Source: Franconibacter pulveris DSM 19144
GTDB taxonomy: Bacteria; Pseudomonadota; Gammaproteobacteria; Enterobacterales; Enterobacteriaceae
Assembly: GCA_000621185.1 (NCBI GenBank)
Contig: KK211221.1
Coordinates: 810,493-874,492, forward strand
DNA length: 64,000 bases
Direction: 5' to 3'
Notes under the pieces: model-generated
What the model saw: only the letters and a program-made list of their open reading frames with translations
What the model was told of the DNA's origin: nothing
Database searches by the model: none
Shown here: positions 36,323 through 46,144 of the stretch, piece after piece
Numbering within the stretch: position 1 is the stretch's first letter
Layout: each line of letters opens with the position of its first letter
Program-made: the position numbers and the translations under genes

Positions 36323-37060
36323 CGCCCACTCGCCTGGCATTATCTTGTGCCAGGTTTCATTGCCCGTCAGCGGCTGAGTGGCAATCACCGTGACCACATC
36401 GTTAGGTGTGGTCTCTTTCTGAAAGTCTATCTCCACGTCCTGATCCAAAAGCTTCGCCACGCCAAACGGCGCGCGCCTTGTTATCCAGAACAGGTTAGTG
36501 GAGCAGAACGCCATCACGTAACGCCCGTCCGAAAGCAGCATGTTAAAAACGCCTTTCTCGCGAAGCTCGGTCGCCAGCGTGGCGATATAGCGAAACACCG
36601 CTTCCATATTGCCCGGCGTGCGCGGATAGCGCTGGGTCAGCTTGTGCAACAGCCAGCAGAACGCCTTTTCGCTGTCGGTTTCCCCCACCGGGCGGAACTG
36701 ACCGGTTTGCAGCGTTTTGTAGCCTTTAAGCTGGCCGTTATGGGCGTAGGTCCAGTTGCGGCCCCACAGCTCACGGGTAAAGGGGTGGGTGTTTTCCAGC
36801 GCCACCTCGCCGCGGTTCGCCTGGCGGATATGCGCGACAACAGAGCAGGATTTTATCGGGTAATCCTGCACTAATTTCGCGATGGGGGAGTTATAGCTTG
36901 GCTGCGGATCTTTAAACGTGCGGCAGCCTTTGCCTTCATAGAAGGTAATGCCCCAACCGTCTTTATGCGGCCCTGTGCCGCCGCCGCGCTGCACCAGGCC
37001 GGTAAAGCTAAAGCAAATATCCGTTGGCACATTGGCGCTCATCCCGAGCAGTTCACACAT
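36293..37060 (-). CDS. yafJ: Class II glutamine amidotransferase YafJ
   Basis: A 255-residue glutamine amidotransferase-like protein. The start at 37060 puts the nucleophile Cys at position 2 ([14 protein letters not shown]); the earlier ATG at 37066 would bury it, so 37060 is chosen. Other motifs: [25 protein letters not shown] and [12 protein letters not shown] with [11 protein letters not shown], as in the N-terminal amidotransferase domain of GlmS/PurF. No synthase domain, so the ammonia acceptor is unknown. Length equals E. coli YafJ. It converges on dpaA. Confidence 0.93.
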   Translation of the reverse strand: MCELLGMSANVPTDICFSFTGLVQRGGGTGPHKDGWGITFYEGKGCRTFKDPQPSYNSPIAKLVQDYPIKSCSVVAHIRQANRGEVALENTHPFTRELWGRNWTYAHNGQLKGYKTLQTGQFRPVGETDSEKAFCWLLHKLTQRYPRTPGNMEAVFRYIATLATELREKGVFNMLLSDGRYVMAFCSTNLFWITRRAPFGVAKLLDQDVEIDFQKETTPNDVVTVIATQPLTGNETWHKIMPGEWALFCLGERIV

Positions 37061-37079
37061 TTCCACCTCCCACCGCGCT

Positions 37080-37100
37080 GAAAAGGGGGCCGCGGCCCCC
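37080..37100 (-). terminator. Terminator between gmhA and yafJ
   Basis: GGGGGCC-GC-GGCCCCC followed by TTTT on the minus strand, just after gmhA and before yafJ. Confidence 0.75.
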
Positions 37101-37107
37101 GACTGCC

Positions 37108-37689
37108 TTACGCCTTCACCATCTCTTTTTCGATAAGCTGGATCAGGATATGGATAACCTTGATATGGATCTCCTGAATACGGTCAGCATAGCCAAAGTG
37201 TGGCACGCGGATTTCGATATCCGCCGAGCCCGCCATTTTGCCGCCGTCTTTACCGGTCAGAGCAATCACCTTCATGCCTTTCTCGCGCGCCGCTTCAATC
37301 GCTTTAATCACGTTAGCGGAGTTGCCAGACGTGGAGATGCCGAGCAGCACGTCGCCCTCGCGTCCGACCGCTTCCACATAGCGGGAAAAGATGTAGTCGT
37401 AACCGAAATCGTTGCCGACGCAGGAGATATGGCTGACGTCGGAAATGGCGATAGCCGGGTAGCCCGGACGGTTTTCACGGTAGCGCCCGGTCAGCTCTTC
37501 GGCGAAATGCATGGCGTCGCAGTGGGAGCCGCCGTTGCCGCAGGAGAGCACTTTGCCGCCCGCCTTGAAGCTGTCCGCCAGCAGCACCGCCGCGCGCTGA
37601 ATGGCGTGAATATTGGCGTCTTCTTTCAGGAAATTCGCCAGCGTTTCCGCCGCTTCGTTCAGTTCGTTACGAATCAGATCCTGGTACAT
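37108..37689 (-). CDS. gmhA: Sedoheptulose-7-phosphate isomerase
   Basis: First step of ADP-heptose synthesis for the lipopolysaccharide inner core: sedoheptulose-7-phosphate to D-glycero-manno-heptose-7-phosphate. 193-residue SIS-domain protein nearly identical to E. coli Gmh[61 protein letters not shown] and [21 protein letters not shown] start at MYQD (37689), leaving out six upstream codons. It is divergent from fadE and upstream of yafJ. Confidence 0.97.
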   Translation of the reverse strand: MYQDLIRNELNEAAETLANFLKEDANIHAIQRAAVLLADSFKAGGKVLSCGNGGSHCDAMHFAEELTGRYRENRPGYPAIAISDVSHISCVGNDFGYDYIFSRYVEAVGREGDVLLGISTSGNSANVIKAIEAAREKGMKVIALTGKDGGKMAGSADIEIRVPHFGYADRIQEIHIKVIHILIQLIEKEMVKA

Positions 37690-37878
37690 GAGGATGTCCT
37701 TCAGCATTTAGAAAATATCACCACGCAGTGTACCGGATAGCGCCGAAAGCGAGAAGCGTCGCGGGGTGAGCGCGGCGGCGGTTTTGTTTTTCCGTGCGGC
37801 AACAATGTGAGCCAGGTTGTAATTATTTTGTGAACACATTGCTAAAAAACGTCACATCCTCTACAACCATAACATCAC

Positions 37879-37895
37879 AAGTGGTCAGACCTCCT
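37879..37895 (+). promoter_or_regulatory. FadR operator of fadE
   Basis: AAGTGGTCAGACCTCCT resembles the FadR consensus (AGCTGGTCCGAYNTGTT) and the known E. coli fadE site (TGGTCAGACC core). It lies 23 bp upstream of the fadE ATG, so fatty-acid derepression is expected. Confidence 0.7.
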
Positions 37896-37917
37896 ACAAG
37901 CCAGGGAGCTTTTCTCT

Positions 37918-40362
37918 ATGATGATTTTGAGTATTGTTGCAACCGTCATTCTGCTCGGTGCGCTCTTCTATCACCGGGTGAGCCTTCTGCTAAGCAGCTT
38001 GATTCTGCTGGCGTGGACAGCGGCGCTCGGCGCGGCGGGCCTGTGGTCCATCTGGGTGCTGGTGCCGCTGGCGATTATTCTTGTCCCCTTCCTCTTTACG
38101 CCGATGCGCAAAGCCCTTATCTCCGCGCCGGTATTCCGCGGCTTCCGTAAAGTGATGCCGCCGATGTCCCGCACCGAGAAAGAAGCGATCGATGCGGGCA
38201 CCACCTGGTGGGAAGGCGACCTGTTCCGCGGCAACCCGGACTGGCAGAAGCTGCATAACTACCCGAAACCGCAGCTGACCGCCGAAGAGCAGGCGTTTCT
38301 CGACGGCCCGGTAGAAGAAGCGTGCCGCATGGCGAACGATTTCCAGATAACCCATGAAATGGCGGATCTGCCGCCGGAACTGTGGGCGTACTTAAAAGAG
38401 CACCGCTTCTTCGCGATGATCATCAAGAAAGAGTACGGCGGGCTGGAGTTCTCCGCCTACGCCCAGTCTCGCGTGCTGCAAAAACTGGCGGGCGTCTCCG
38501 GCATTCTCGCCATCACCGTCGGCGTGCCGAACTCCCTCGGCCCGGGCGAACTGCTGCAACACTACGGCACCGATGAGCAGAAAGATCACTACCTGCCTCG
38601 CCTGGCGCGCGGCCAGGAGATCCCCTGCTTCGCGCTCACCAGCCCCGAAGCGGGCTCCGACGCGGGCGCTATTCCCGACACCGGCGTGGTTTGCATGGGC
38701 GAGTGGCAAGGCGAGCAAGTGCTCGGCATGCGCCTGACCTGGAACAAGCGCTACATTACGCTTGCCCCTATCGCCACCGTGCTGGGCCTCGCGTTTAAAC
38801 TCTCCGACCCGGACCATCTGCTGGGCGACCAGGAAGAGCTCGGCATCACCTGCGCGCTTATCCCGACAAGCACCCCGGGCGTGGAGATTGGCAGACGCCA
38901 CTTCCCGCTGAACGTGCCGTTCCAGAACGGCCCGACCCGCGGCAAAGATATCTTCGTGCCGATCGACTACATCATTGGCGGACCGAAAATGGCCGGTCAG
39001 GGATGGCGTATGCTGGTGGAATGCCTCTCCGTGGGCCGCGGCATCACTCTGCCGTCTAACTCCACCGGCAGCCTGAAAACCATCGCGCTGGCGACGGGCG
39101 CTTACGCTCATATTCGCCGCCAGTTCAAAATCTCTATCGGCAAGATGGAAGGGATCGAAGAGCCGCTGGCGCGCATTGCGGGCAACGCCTATGTGATGGA
39201 CGCCGCCGCCTCGCTTATCACCTACGGCATTATGCTTGGCGAAAAACCGGCGGTGCTGTCGGCGATTGTGAAATACCACTGCACGCACCGCGGCCAGCGC
39301 TCGATTATCGATGCGATGGATATCGCGGGCGGCAAAGGCATTATGCTTGGCGAAAGCAACTTTCTGGCCCGTGGTTACCAGGGGGCGCCTATCGCCATCA
39401 CCGTGGAAGGGGCCAACATCCTTACCCGCAGCATGATGATCTTCGGCCAGGGCGCCATCCGCTGCCATCCGTACGTGCTGGAAGAGATGGCCGCCGCGCA
39501 GAACAACGATGTGAACGCGTTCGACAAGCTGCTCTTCCGCCATATCGGCCACGTGGGCAGCAACACGGTGCGCAGCTTCTGGCTCGGCCTGACCAACGGC
39601 CTGACCAGCGCCGCGCCGACCAAAGACGCTACGAAGCGCTACTATCAACACCTGAATCGCCTGAGCGCTAGCCTTGCGCTGCTGTCGGATGTCTCCATGG
39701 CGGTGCTGGGCGGCAGCCTGAAACGCCGCGAGCGCATCTCCGCGCGTCTGGGCGACGTGTTAAGCCAGCTCTATCTCGCCTCGGCGGTGCTCAAGCGCTA
39801 TGACGACGAAGGTCGCCACGAGGCGGATCTGCCGCTGGTGCACTGGGGTGTGCAGGACGCGCTTTATCAGGCGGAACAGGCGATTGACGACCTGCTGCGC
39901 AACTTCCCGAACGGCGCGGTGGCGGGCCTGCTGCGTCTGGCTATCTTCCCGCTGGGCCGCCGTTATGACGCGCCTTCAGACAAGCTTGACCATAAGGTGG
40001 CGAAGATCCTGCAAATCCCGTCGGAAACCCGCTCCCGCCTTGGCCGCGGCCAGTACCTGACGCCGAGCGAGCATAACCCGGCGGGCCTGCTGGAGGCGGC
40101 GCTGGCGGATGTGATGGCCGCCGAGCCGATTCACCTGCGTCTGTGCAAAGAGCTGGGCAACAACATGCCGTTCACCCGTCTGGATGAGCTGGCGGCGCTG
40201 ATGCTCAAAGAAGGTCGCATCAATCCGCAGGAAGCGGAAATTCTGACCCGCGCCGAAGCGAGCCGTCTGCGCAGTATTAACGTAGACGATTTCGAGCCGG
40301 AAGCGCTCGCCACCCAGCCGGTAAAGCTGCCGGATAACGTGCGAAACGTAGAAGCCGCCTAA
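37918..40362 (+). CDS. fadE: Acyl-CoA dehydrogenase FadE
   Basis: First oxidation step of fatty-acid beta-oxidation, FAD-dependent. The 814-residue protein equals E. coli FadE in length. It starts with two hydrophobic helices ([39 protein letters not shown]) followed by acyl-CoA dehydrogenase domains ([80 protein letters not shown]). The long C-terminal part carries DUF1974-like sequence. A FadR box precedes it and a terminator follows. Confidence 0.98.
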   Translation: MMILSIVATVILLGALFYHRVSLLLSSLILLAWTAALGAAGLWSIWVLVPLAIILVPFLFTPMRKALISAPVFRGFRKVMPPMSRTEKEAIDAGTTWWEGDLFRGNPDWQKLHNYPKPQLTAEEQAFLDGPVEEACRMANDFQITHEMADLPPELWAYLKEHRFFAMIIKKEYGGLEFSAYAQSRVLQKLAGVSGILAITVGVPNSLGPGELLQHYGTDEQKDHYLPRLARGQEIPCFALTSPEAGSDAGAIPDTGVVCMGEWQGEQVLGMRLTWNKRYITLAPIATVLGLAFKLSDPDHLLGDQEELGITCALIPTSTPGVEIGRRHFPLNVPFQNGPTRGKDIFVPIDYIIGGPKMAGQGWRMLVECLSVGRGITLPSNSTGSLKTIALATGAYAHIRRQFKISIGKMEGIEEPLARIAGNAYVMDAAASLITYGIMLGEKPAVLSAIVKYHCTHRGQRSIIDAMDIAGGKGIMLGESNFLARGYQGAPIAITVEGANILTRSMMIFGQGAIRCHPYVLEEMAAAQNNDVNAFDKLLFRHIGHVGSNTVRSFWLGLTNGLTSAAPTKDATKRYYQHLNRLSASLALLSDVSMAVLGGSLKRRERISARLGDVLSQLYLASAVLKRYDDEGRHEADLPLVHWGVQDALYQAEQAIDDLLRNFPNGAVAGLLRLAIFPLGRRYDAPSDKLDHKVAKILQIPSETRSRLGRGQYLTPSEHNPAGLLEAALADVMAAEPIHLRLCKELGNNMPFTRLDELAALMLKEGRINPQEAEILTRAEASRLRSINVDDFEPEALATQPVKLPDNVRNVEAA

Positions 40363-40367
40363 CCCTC

Positions 40368-40393
40368 AGCCCCGCAACATGCGGGGCTTTTTT
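40368..40393 (+). terminator. Intrinsic terminator of fadE
   Basis: AGCCCCGC-AACAT-GCGGGGCT followed by TTTTT, five bases after the fadE stop. Confidence 0.95.
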
Positions 40394-40484
40394 ATCCCAC
40401 CTTTTGCCTCTTGCTCTTCTTGCCAGTTTGTTCGCCTCTCGTGCTACAGTGGAAACATCGCCCTTTTTACAGAGAGCCTTAATC

Positions 40485-41255
40485 GTGCCTGGTTTAAAAC
40501 TCACCCTGTTGCAGCAGCCGCTGGTCTGGATGGACGGCCCTGCCAATTTGCGTCATTTCGATATTCAGCTTGAAGCCATTACCGGACGGGATCTTATCGT
40601 GCTGCCGGAGATGTTCACCACCGGCTTCGCCATGGAAGCGGCGCAGCAGTCAATGCCGGAAGCGGAAGTGGTGGCCTGGCTGCGGGAAAAAGCGCAGCAG
40701 ACTGGCGCGATGGTCGCAGGCAGCGCGGCGCTGCAAACTGAACGCGGCCCGGTTAACCGCTTTTTGCTGGTGGAGCCGGAGGGCAACGTGCATTTTTACG
40801 ACAAGCGCCACCTGTTCCGCATGGCTGACGAGCATCATCACTACGTGGCGGGCGAAGCGCGTCTGGTTATCGAGTGGCGCGGCTGGCGCATCCTGCCGCT
40901 GGTCTGCTACGACCTGCGCTTCCCGGTCTGGTCGCGCAACCGCAACGACTACGATCTCGCGCTCTATGTCGCCAACTGGCCCGCGCCGCGCTCGCTGCAC
41001 TGGCAATCCTTGCTGGTGGCGCGCGCCATTGAAAACCAGGCTTACGTGGCGGGCTGCAACCGCGTCGGCAGCGACGGCAACGGCCACCACTATCGGGGCG
41101 ACAGCCGCATCGTCAGCCCGCAGGGGGAGATTCTGGCCGAAGGGGTGGCCCACCAGGCGATGCGCCTTGACGCCGAGCTCTCGCTCAGCGCCCTGCGCGA
41201 GTACCGCGAGAAGTTCCCCGCCTGGCAGGACGCCGACCCGTTTACCCTTAGCTAA
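40485..41255 (+). CDS. yafV: Omega-amidase YafV (nitrilase family)
   Basis: A 256-residue nitrilase-superfamily amidase. E. coli YafV hydrolyses alpha-ketoglutaramate-like omega-amides. It starts at a GTG (40485) as PGLKLTLLQQPLVWMDGPA follows; the ATG at 40404 adds unrelated residues. The Glu-Lys-Cys triad is visible: DLIVLPEMFTTGF (Glu), HFYDKRHLFRMADEHHHY (Lys) and LPLVCYDLRFPVWSRN (Cys). Its last 8 bp overlap the convergent NCS2 permease gene. Its closeness to the purine cluster may be chance, as it follows fadE in E. coli too. Confidence 0.93.
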   Translation: MPGLKLTLLQQPLVWMDGPANLRHFDIQLEAITGRDLIVLPEMFTTGFAMEAAQQSMPEAEVVAWLREKAQQTGAMVAGSAALQTERGPVNRFLLVEPEGNVHFYDKRHLFRMADEHHHYVAGEARLVIEWRGWRILPLVCYDLRFPVWSRNRNDYDLALYVANWPAPRSLHWQSLLVARAIENQAYVAGCNRVGSDGNGHHYRGDSRIVSPQGEILAEGVAHQAMRLDAELSLSALREYREKFPAWQDADPFTLS

Positions 41256-42591
41256 CCGTCTTCGCCCTCCCCCGCGCGGCGAGGGCGACAAACTTGCCGT
41301 TAAACAGAATATTCAGCACGAAGGCGACAAGGCAGGTGGCGCTGATGCCCGAGTGAAACAGCGTACGTACCCAGCCGGGGAACTGATCGTAAAAAGCGGG
41401 CATCACGATGGGGATCATGCCGAAGGCCAGCGACGTCGCCACCACCACCAGGTTCATATTCTCTTTGTAATCCACTTTCGACAGCGTCCGGATGCCGCTC
41501 GCCGCCACCGAGCCGAACAGCACTACGCCCGCGCCGCCCAGCACCGGCATGGGAATAGCGGCAACCACGCGGCCTAACACCGGCAGCAGGCCGAGCACGA
41601 GCAAAATCACCCCGCCCGCGCTCACCACAAAGCGGCTTTTAATGCCGGTGAGCGCCACCAGCCCAATATTCTGCGCAAAGGCGCTCTGCGGGAAAGAGTT
41701 AAACACCGGCGCCAGCGCGCTGGTGAGCATGTCGGCGCGCAGGCCGTTGGCGATGCGCCGCCCGTTGACGTCGGTGCCGACAATCTCCCCCACCGCCATC
41801 AGCCCGGCGGTGGTTTCGGTCAGCAGCACTAACACGATCAGGAACATGGAGAGAATGGCGGCGCTGTCAAACACCGGCATGCCGAAGGCGAAGAGCGTCG
41901 GCATCGCCAGCCAGTCGCCCTGAAAAACGGCGCTGAAATCCGCTTTGCCGGCGGCGACGCCCGCCAGCGTGCCGATGACCATCGCCGCCAGCACTGCGAT
42001 GCGGGTAACGCCGCCGCGCCCAAGGCGGTTGAGCAGCAAAATGACGCCAAGCGTCAGCGCGGCGAGGCCGATATTCGACGGTGCGCCCCAGTCCGGCGCT
42101 TTCGCGTTGCCGCCCATCGCCCAGCGGGCCGCCACCGGCATCAGCGACAGGCCGATAACCGTAATCACGCAGCCTGTCACCACCGGCGGGAAGAAGCGAA
42201 TAATGTGCGCAAAGAAAGGCGTAATCAGCAGCCCGAGCAGCGAAGAGGCGATCACCGCGCCAAAGACCACCGGCAGCCCGCCGCCGCCGGAGACGATAGT
42301 CACCATCGTCGCCACGCCGGCAAAGGAGACGCCCTGCACCAGCGGCAGCTTTGAGCCGAAAAACGGCAGGCCGAAGGATTGCAGCAGCGTGGAAAGCCCG
42401 CTGATAAACAGCGCGGCGGTTACCAGCAGACCGATATCCTCCCCCGAAAGCCCGGCGGCGGAGCCGATAATCAGCGGCGGCGCGATGATGCCGCCGTACA
42501 TGGTCAACACGTGCTGTAAGCCCCAGGCGAAGGTTTTTACCGCCGGGTAACGCTGGTCTTCCGGGCGCGCGCAGGCGCTTTCTCTGTTCAT
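41248..42591 (-). CDS. NCS2-family purine permease (probably urate/xanthine)
   Basis: A 447-residue nucleobase-ascorbate transporter with about 14 spans. The family signature QNIGLVALTGIKSR is present (Q-N-x-G-x4-T-G), as well as LVQGVSFAGVATMV and FPPVVTGCVITVIGLSLMPV. The NIG version of the motif is commoner in uric-acid/xanthine members than in uracil ones. It is last gene of the hpxJ-allC/uraD-uraH unit (27 bp after uraH), so it probably imports urate, xanthine or a related purine for the pathway. Substrate is inferred from context. Confidence 0.8.
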   Translation of the reverse strand: MNRESACARPEDQRYPAVKTFAWGLQHVLTMYGGIIAPPLIIGSAAGLSGEDIGLLVTAALFISGLSTLLQSFGLPFFGSKLPLVQGVSFAGVATMVTIVSGGGGLPVVFGAVIASSLLGLLITPFFAHIIRFFPPVVTGCVITVIGLSLMPVAARWAMGGNAKAPDWGAPSNIGLAALTLGVILLLNRLGRGGVTRIAVLAAMVIGTLAGVAAGKADFSAVFQGDWLAMPTLFAFGMPVFDSAAILSMFLIVLVLLTETTAGLMAVGEIVGTDVNGRRIANGLRADMLTSALAPVFNSFPQSAFAQNIGLVALTGIKSRFVVSAGGVILLVLGLLPVLGRVVAAIPMPVLGGAGVVLFGSVAASGIRTLSKVDYKENMNLVVVATSLAFGMIPIVMPAFYDQFPGWVRTLFHSGISATCLVAFVLNILFNGKFVALAARGRAKTVS

Positions 42592-42618
42592 AGTGCCCTT
42601 CCGTTACGTGAGTGAGAA

Positions 42619-42954
42619 TCAGCTGCCGCGGTAGGTGGACCACGACCAGGGAGAGATCAAAAACGGCAGATGGTAATGCCCGCCGCCTGCGGCAACGACG
42701 AAATCTATCTGCGCCGTCGGGTAGAGCGTTTCGCGCAGGGTCTGGGCAAAATAGAGACCAATTTCCGCCGTCAGCCGGTAGCGGCCAGCGCTCAGCGGCG
42801 CCTGCGTGAACGCGTTATAGCGGCCGTCGGCGTCGGTCAGCGCTTCGCAAAGCGTCTCCCAGCCTTGCGCTGTCTGCTGCTCCAGGCGAAGCGCCACGCC
42901 GCTGGCGGGCTTGCCGAGCGCGGTATCGAGAATGTGGGTTGAGAGCGAACTCAT
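42619..42954 (-). CDS. hpxT: 5-hydroxyisourate hydrolase
   Basis: Converts 5-hydroxyisourate, the product of urate oxidation, to OHCU. 111-residue transthyretin-like protein with the family start LSTHILDTALGKPASGVAL (His catalytic), the ALTDADGRY turn, HYHLPFLISPWSWSTYRGS and the C-terminal YRGS signature found in all HIU hydrolases. Its start overlaps the fusion gene stop by 4 bp. The following enzyme step is the OHCU decarboxylase domain of that fusion. Confidence 0.93.
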   Translation of the reverse strand: MSSLSTHILDTALGKPASGVALRLEQQTAQGWETLCEALTDADGRYNAFTQAPLSAGRYRLTAEIGLYFAQTLRETLYPTAQIDFVVAAGGGHYHLPFLISPWSWSTYRGS

Positions 42955-44705
42955 GGGTGCAAGGCTCCTTCCAGCCGTAACAGGGTGATTTGCCGCAGCT
43001 GGTCCAGCGCTTCCGCCGCTTCCTGCTCAGCATCGTTCTCCATGCGGCGCGACAGCTCGCTTAAGATCTCCTCGCCGCTGCGCCCGCTGGCGCGAATAAG
43101 AAAGACGCGGCCAAAGCGCGCCTCGTAGGCGGCGTTGCCAGCCGCCAGCGCGTCGGCAAGCGCCGCGTCCCGGGCGTTAACCGCCGCCTGTTCGCCGCGT
43201 GAAAGCGCGGCCTCTTTGCTTTCTCCCCGCGCTTTTTCGCCAATGCGCGGATGCGCGCTCAGCGCCAGGTTCAGGTCGTCAAGGCTCCAGCCGCGCGCCA
43301 GCGCATCCGCTTCATCCAGCAGGTGACCGGGCGAGGCGTAAGGCCGCCCCCGCACCAGCGACGCCGTCCAGTGCGGCAGGGCCACACAGGGAGAGATCAT
43401 CGCCGCCGCGTCCTCTTCGCTCGCGCCGTTGAAGCGCGCCAGCGGCGAGGCGTGCTGCGCAAGCGTCGTCACCGTCTGGCTCAGGGCGACCAACGCCAGC
43501 GCCACGTCCGTTTCCTGCACCGCTTCCGCCGGATGATGGCTGACGCCCCCCGCGCAGCGCACAAACAGCATGCCGACCGGCCAGCGTTCGGCGATGGCGA
43601 TGGCGTCGTGGCCCGCGCCGCTCGGCAACCGCAGCGCCTGCCCCTGCGTCGCCTCCAGCGCGCCCGCCAGCGTCTCCTGCAGGGTTTGATCGCAAAGCGT
43701 CGCCGGGATCGCGTAATAGGTATCCTGACTGAAGGTGAGCCCCCGGCGGATCGCTATCTGCTCCGCCTCTTCCAGCAGGCGGGCCAGCAGCGTTTCCAGC
43801 TGCGCGTCGCTGGGGCTGCGGATATCCAGCGTCAGGTTGACCGCGCCGGGGATAACGTTCACCGCGCCCGGCTCGCAGGCGAGCGTGCCAACGGTCGCCA
43901 CCAGCTCCGGTCCCCAGCTGCGGGTAGTCTGCTCGATAAACACCATCCATTCGGCGCTCGCCGCCAGCGCGTCGCGGCGGTGGCTCATCGGCACCGTGCC
44001 CGCGTGCCCCGCCTCGCCCGTAAAGCGGCAGGCAAGGCGTTTCGCACCGTTGATGGCGGTGACCACCCCCAGCGCCAGGTTTTCGCGCTCCAGCACCGGG
44101 CCCTGCTCAATGTGCAGCTCCAGGTAAGCGCTGAAGTCCGCCGCGTTCCGCGCCGCCTCGCCGATGCGCGCGGGGTCAAGCCCGGCGTTAACCAGCGCCT
44201 GCGCCATCGTGACGCCCTGCGCGTCCCGCTCCTCCAGCCAGCCTGCGGGCCAGCTGCCGGTCAGCCCGCGGCTGCCAAGCAGCGTAACGCCAAAGCGGGT
44301 GCCCTCTTCATCGGCGAAGCCGACAATCTCAATCGCCTGCGCCAGACGCAGGTTATGGCGGTTGAGCCAGTCGACCAGCTCAATCGCGCTTATCACGCCC
44401 AGCATGCCGTCGTAGCGCCCGGCGTTGCGCACCGTATCCAGATGCGAACCGAGCAGCACGGCGCTGGCGCCTTCCGTCGCCCCCTCGTAGCGACCGCAGA
44501 TATTCCCCACCGCATCCTGCCAGGTGAGCATACCCGCGTCGTTCATCCACTGCGCCACCAGCGCGTTGGCGCGCAAATGCTCCGGCGAGAGGTAAACACG
44601 GGTGAGCTGCCCCGGCGTTTCGCTGATGTGCGCAAGCTGGTCGCAGCGCTGCATAACGCGCGCGGCGCCGAGGCTCGCCTCGTGGCTGGTCATCAGTGCA
44701 TTCAT
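42951..44705 (-). CDS. Fused allantoate amidohydrolase - OHCU decarboxylase
   Basis: A 584-residue two-domain protein. Residues about 15-412 are a zinc M20 amidohydrolase (AllC/HpxK): GSHLDT (His88, Asp90), Asp99, DEEG (Glu133-134), LELHIEQG (His198) and VSHH (His390). Residues about 422-580 are an OHCU decarboxylase (HpxQ/UraD): SAHPRIGEKA with catalytic His485 and SRGEQ with Glu505. So one protein would carry the step that makes (S)-allantoin and the step that opens allantoate. The start at 44705 overlaps hpxJ by 4 bp (ATGA); the earlier frame start at 44732 is not needed. Klebsiella carries these as two genes. Confidence 0.9.
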   Translation of the reverse strand: MNALMTSHEASLGAARVMQRCDQLAHISETPGQLTRVYLSPEHLRANALVAQWMNDAGMLTWQDAVGNICGRYEGATEGASAVLLGSHLDTVRNAGRYDGMLGVISAIELVDWLNRHNLRLAQAIEIVGFADEEGTRFGVTLLGSRGLTGSWPAGWLEERDAQGVTMAQALVNAGLDPARIGEAARNAADFSAYLELHIEQGPVLERENLALGVVTAINGAKRLACRFTGEAGHAGTVPMSHRRDALAASAEWMVFIEQTTRSWGPELVATVGTLACEPGAVNVIPGAVNLTLDIRSPSDAQLETLLARLLEEAEQIAIRRGLTFSQDTYYAIPATLCDQTLQETLAGALEATQGQALRLPSGAGHDAIAIAERWPVGMLFVRCAGGVSHHPAEAVQETDVALALVALSQTVTTLAQHASPLARFNGASEEDAAAMISPCVALPHWTASLVRGRPYASPGHLLDEADALARGWSLDDLNLALSAHPRIGEKARGESKEAALSRGEQAAVNARDAALADALAAGNAAYEARFGRVFLIRASGRSGEEILSELSRRMENDAEQEAAEALDQLRQITLLRLEGALHP

Positions 44706-45943
44706 ACGGCGCTCCGCGCATAAACGTCCCACGCCGCCTGCATCGCCGCGCCCTGGGTGGTTTTAAAGCCAAGGCGGTTGAGCACCGCCTCCAGCGCCGT
44801 CAGGGTTTGCAGCACGCAGTCTTTGCGGGCGTTGTAGCCCATGGTGCCGATGCGCCAGATTTTCCCCTGCAGCGGGCCGAAAGAGGTGCCAATCTCAATA
44901 TGGAAATCTTCCAGCAGCAGCTTGCGCACCGCCTCGCCGTGCACCTGCGAAGGGATAACCACGCCGAGCACGTTGTTCATCTTGTGGCGGAGATCGCCGA
45001 ACGGCTCAAGCCCCATACCCTGAATGCCCGCCAGCAGCGCGTCGCCGTGCAGTGCATGACGGGCGATAAGGTTATCCATGCCCTCTTCCAGCATGATCCG
45101 CGCGCACTCGCGGGCGGCGAACAGCATGCTGGTGGCTTCGGTGTGGTGGTTCAGCCGCTCCGGCCCCCAGTAATCCATCACCATGCCGAGGTCAAAATAG
45201 TTGGAATAAATCATCTCTTCATCGCCATCCTCATGGGCGGCGGTGCGAATGCCCTCCTCCACGTGCTTACGACGGCGGATAGCCTCTTCCATCTGCGCGC
45301 TTAAGGTAACAGGCGAGCTGCCGGACGGGCCGCCGAGGCACTTTTGCAGGCCGGCGGAGACAGCGTCCAGCCCCCAGGCGTCGGTTTGCAGCTCGTTGCC
45401 GCCGAGCGACGCGGTGGCGTCGGTATAAAAGAGCACGCCGTGGCGACGGCAGATGTCGCCCAGCTCCGCCAGCGGCTGAAGCATGGTGGTGGAGGTGTCG
45501 CCCTGCACGGTAAGCAGCAGGCGCGGCTTCACTTTTTTGATAGCCTCTTCAATCTGGTCCGGGGTAAACACCTCTCCCCACGGCGCCTCAATAGCGTGCA
45601 CCTCGGCGCGGCAGCGGCGGGCGATTTCACACAGCAGATGGCCGAAGCGGCCAAACACCGGCACCAGCACTTTGTCGCCGGGGCGAATGGCGGAGACCAG
45701 AATCGCCTCGATGCCCGCACGCGACGTGCCGTCCACCAGCATTGTCCAGCGGTTTTTCGTGCGAAAGACGTCGCGGTAGAGCGCCATCACTTCGTTCATA
45801 TAGCCGGTCATCACCGGGTCATACTGGCCGACAAGCTGGCTCGCCATGGCGCGCAGCACGCGCGGGTCGGCGTTAATCGGCCCCGGCCCCATCAGCAGGC
45901 GGTGCGGCGGGTTGATCTGCGGGTAGTGTGCATTTGCTGACAT
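44702..45943 (-). CDS. hpxJ: Ureidoglycine-glyoxylate aminotransferase (PucG type)
   Basis: PLP-dependent class V aminotransferase of 413 residues that transfers the amino group of ureidoglycine to glyoxylate, giving oxalurate and glycine. It begins MSANAHYPQINPPHRLLMGP and has DGTSRAGIEAILVSAIRPGD, VLFYTDATASLGGNELQTDA (PLP Asp) and the PLP-Lys region SAGLQKCLGGPSGSSPVTLS. First gene of the operon hpxJ - fused allantoate/OHCU enzyme - hpxT - NCS2. A strong sigma-54 promoter match lies about 60 bp upstream. I start at the ATG at 45943. Confidence 0.92.
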   Translation of the reverse strand: MSANAHYPQINPPHRLLMGPGPINADPRVLRAMASQLVGQYDPVMTGYMNEVMALYRDVFRTKNRWTMLVDGTSRAGIEAILVSAIRPGDKVLVPVFGRFGHLLCEIARRCRAEVHAIEAPWGEVFTPDQIEEAIKKVKPRLLLTVQGDTSTTMLQPLAELGDICRRHGVLFYTDATASLGGNELQTDAWGLDAVSAGLQKCLGGPSGSSPVTLSAQMEEAIRRRKHVEEGIRTAAHEDGDEEMIYSNYFDLGMVMDYWGPERLNHHTEATSMLFAARECARIMLEEGMDNLIARHALHGDALLAGIQGMGLEPFGDLRHKMNNVLGVVIPSQVHGEAVRKLLLEDFHIEIGTSFGPLQGKIWRIGTMGYNARKDCVLQTLTALEAVLNRLGFKTTQGAAMQAAWDVYARSAV

Positions 45944-46003
45944 GAGAAATTCCTTTATGGTCTGGCCGGGCGACATGAAACAAACGATTCGTTAAGAATT
46001 ATT

Positions 46004-46020
46004 TTGCAACTAATGTGCCA
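46004..46020 (-). promoter_or_regulatory. Sigma-54 promoter for hpxJ operon
   Basis: Minus strand TGGCACATTAGTTGCAA against consensus TGGCACG-N4-TTGCW: GG and GC dinucleotides 10 bases apart, one mismatch in the conserved bases. Predicted start of transcription near 45994, about 50 bp before the hpxJ ATG. A partial HpxU half-site (ATGAAACAAA, 45975-45984) lies just past it. Confidence 0.75.
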
Positions 46021-46116
46021 CTGGCAAAAACAACGGCGAAAACGAGAAAGCTCGCGGCCTCCGTTCGGAAAGGGAAAAGGTGCGAAATGACGCGCTGAAC
46101 CAAAGCGGGACATCCA

Positions 46117-46136
46117 GGTGGTGCAACTGCACCACC
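46117..46136. repeat. Perfect 8-bp palindrome upstream of the hpxJ promoter
   Basis: GGTGGTGC-AACT-GCACCACC, centred about 130 bp upstream of the hpxJ transcription start, just after the hpxU stop. An enhancer-type position for a sigma-54 activator; however the half-sites are in the opposite order to the NtrC consensus. It lacks a T run, so it is not a convincing terminator. Confidence 0.4.
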
Positions 46137-46144
46137 AAAGGGCG

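Noticed and set aside
38392..39651. Long minus-strand open frame (419 codons) inside fadE
   Set aside because: It is antisense to a conserved gene of full family length; its product is rich in Arg, His and Ala as expected for a high-GC shadow.
43251..44723. Long plus-strand open frame (490 codons) opposite the fused amidohydrolase gene
   Set aside because: Shadow of a high-GC gene; Arg/Gln/His-rich, no domain pattern or ribosome site.
46117..46136. GGTGGTGC-AACT-GCACCACC as an NtrC site
   Set aside because: NtrC sites read GCACCA...TGGTGC; here the half-sites are in the opposite order. Kept only as an unnamed palindrome.
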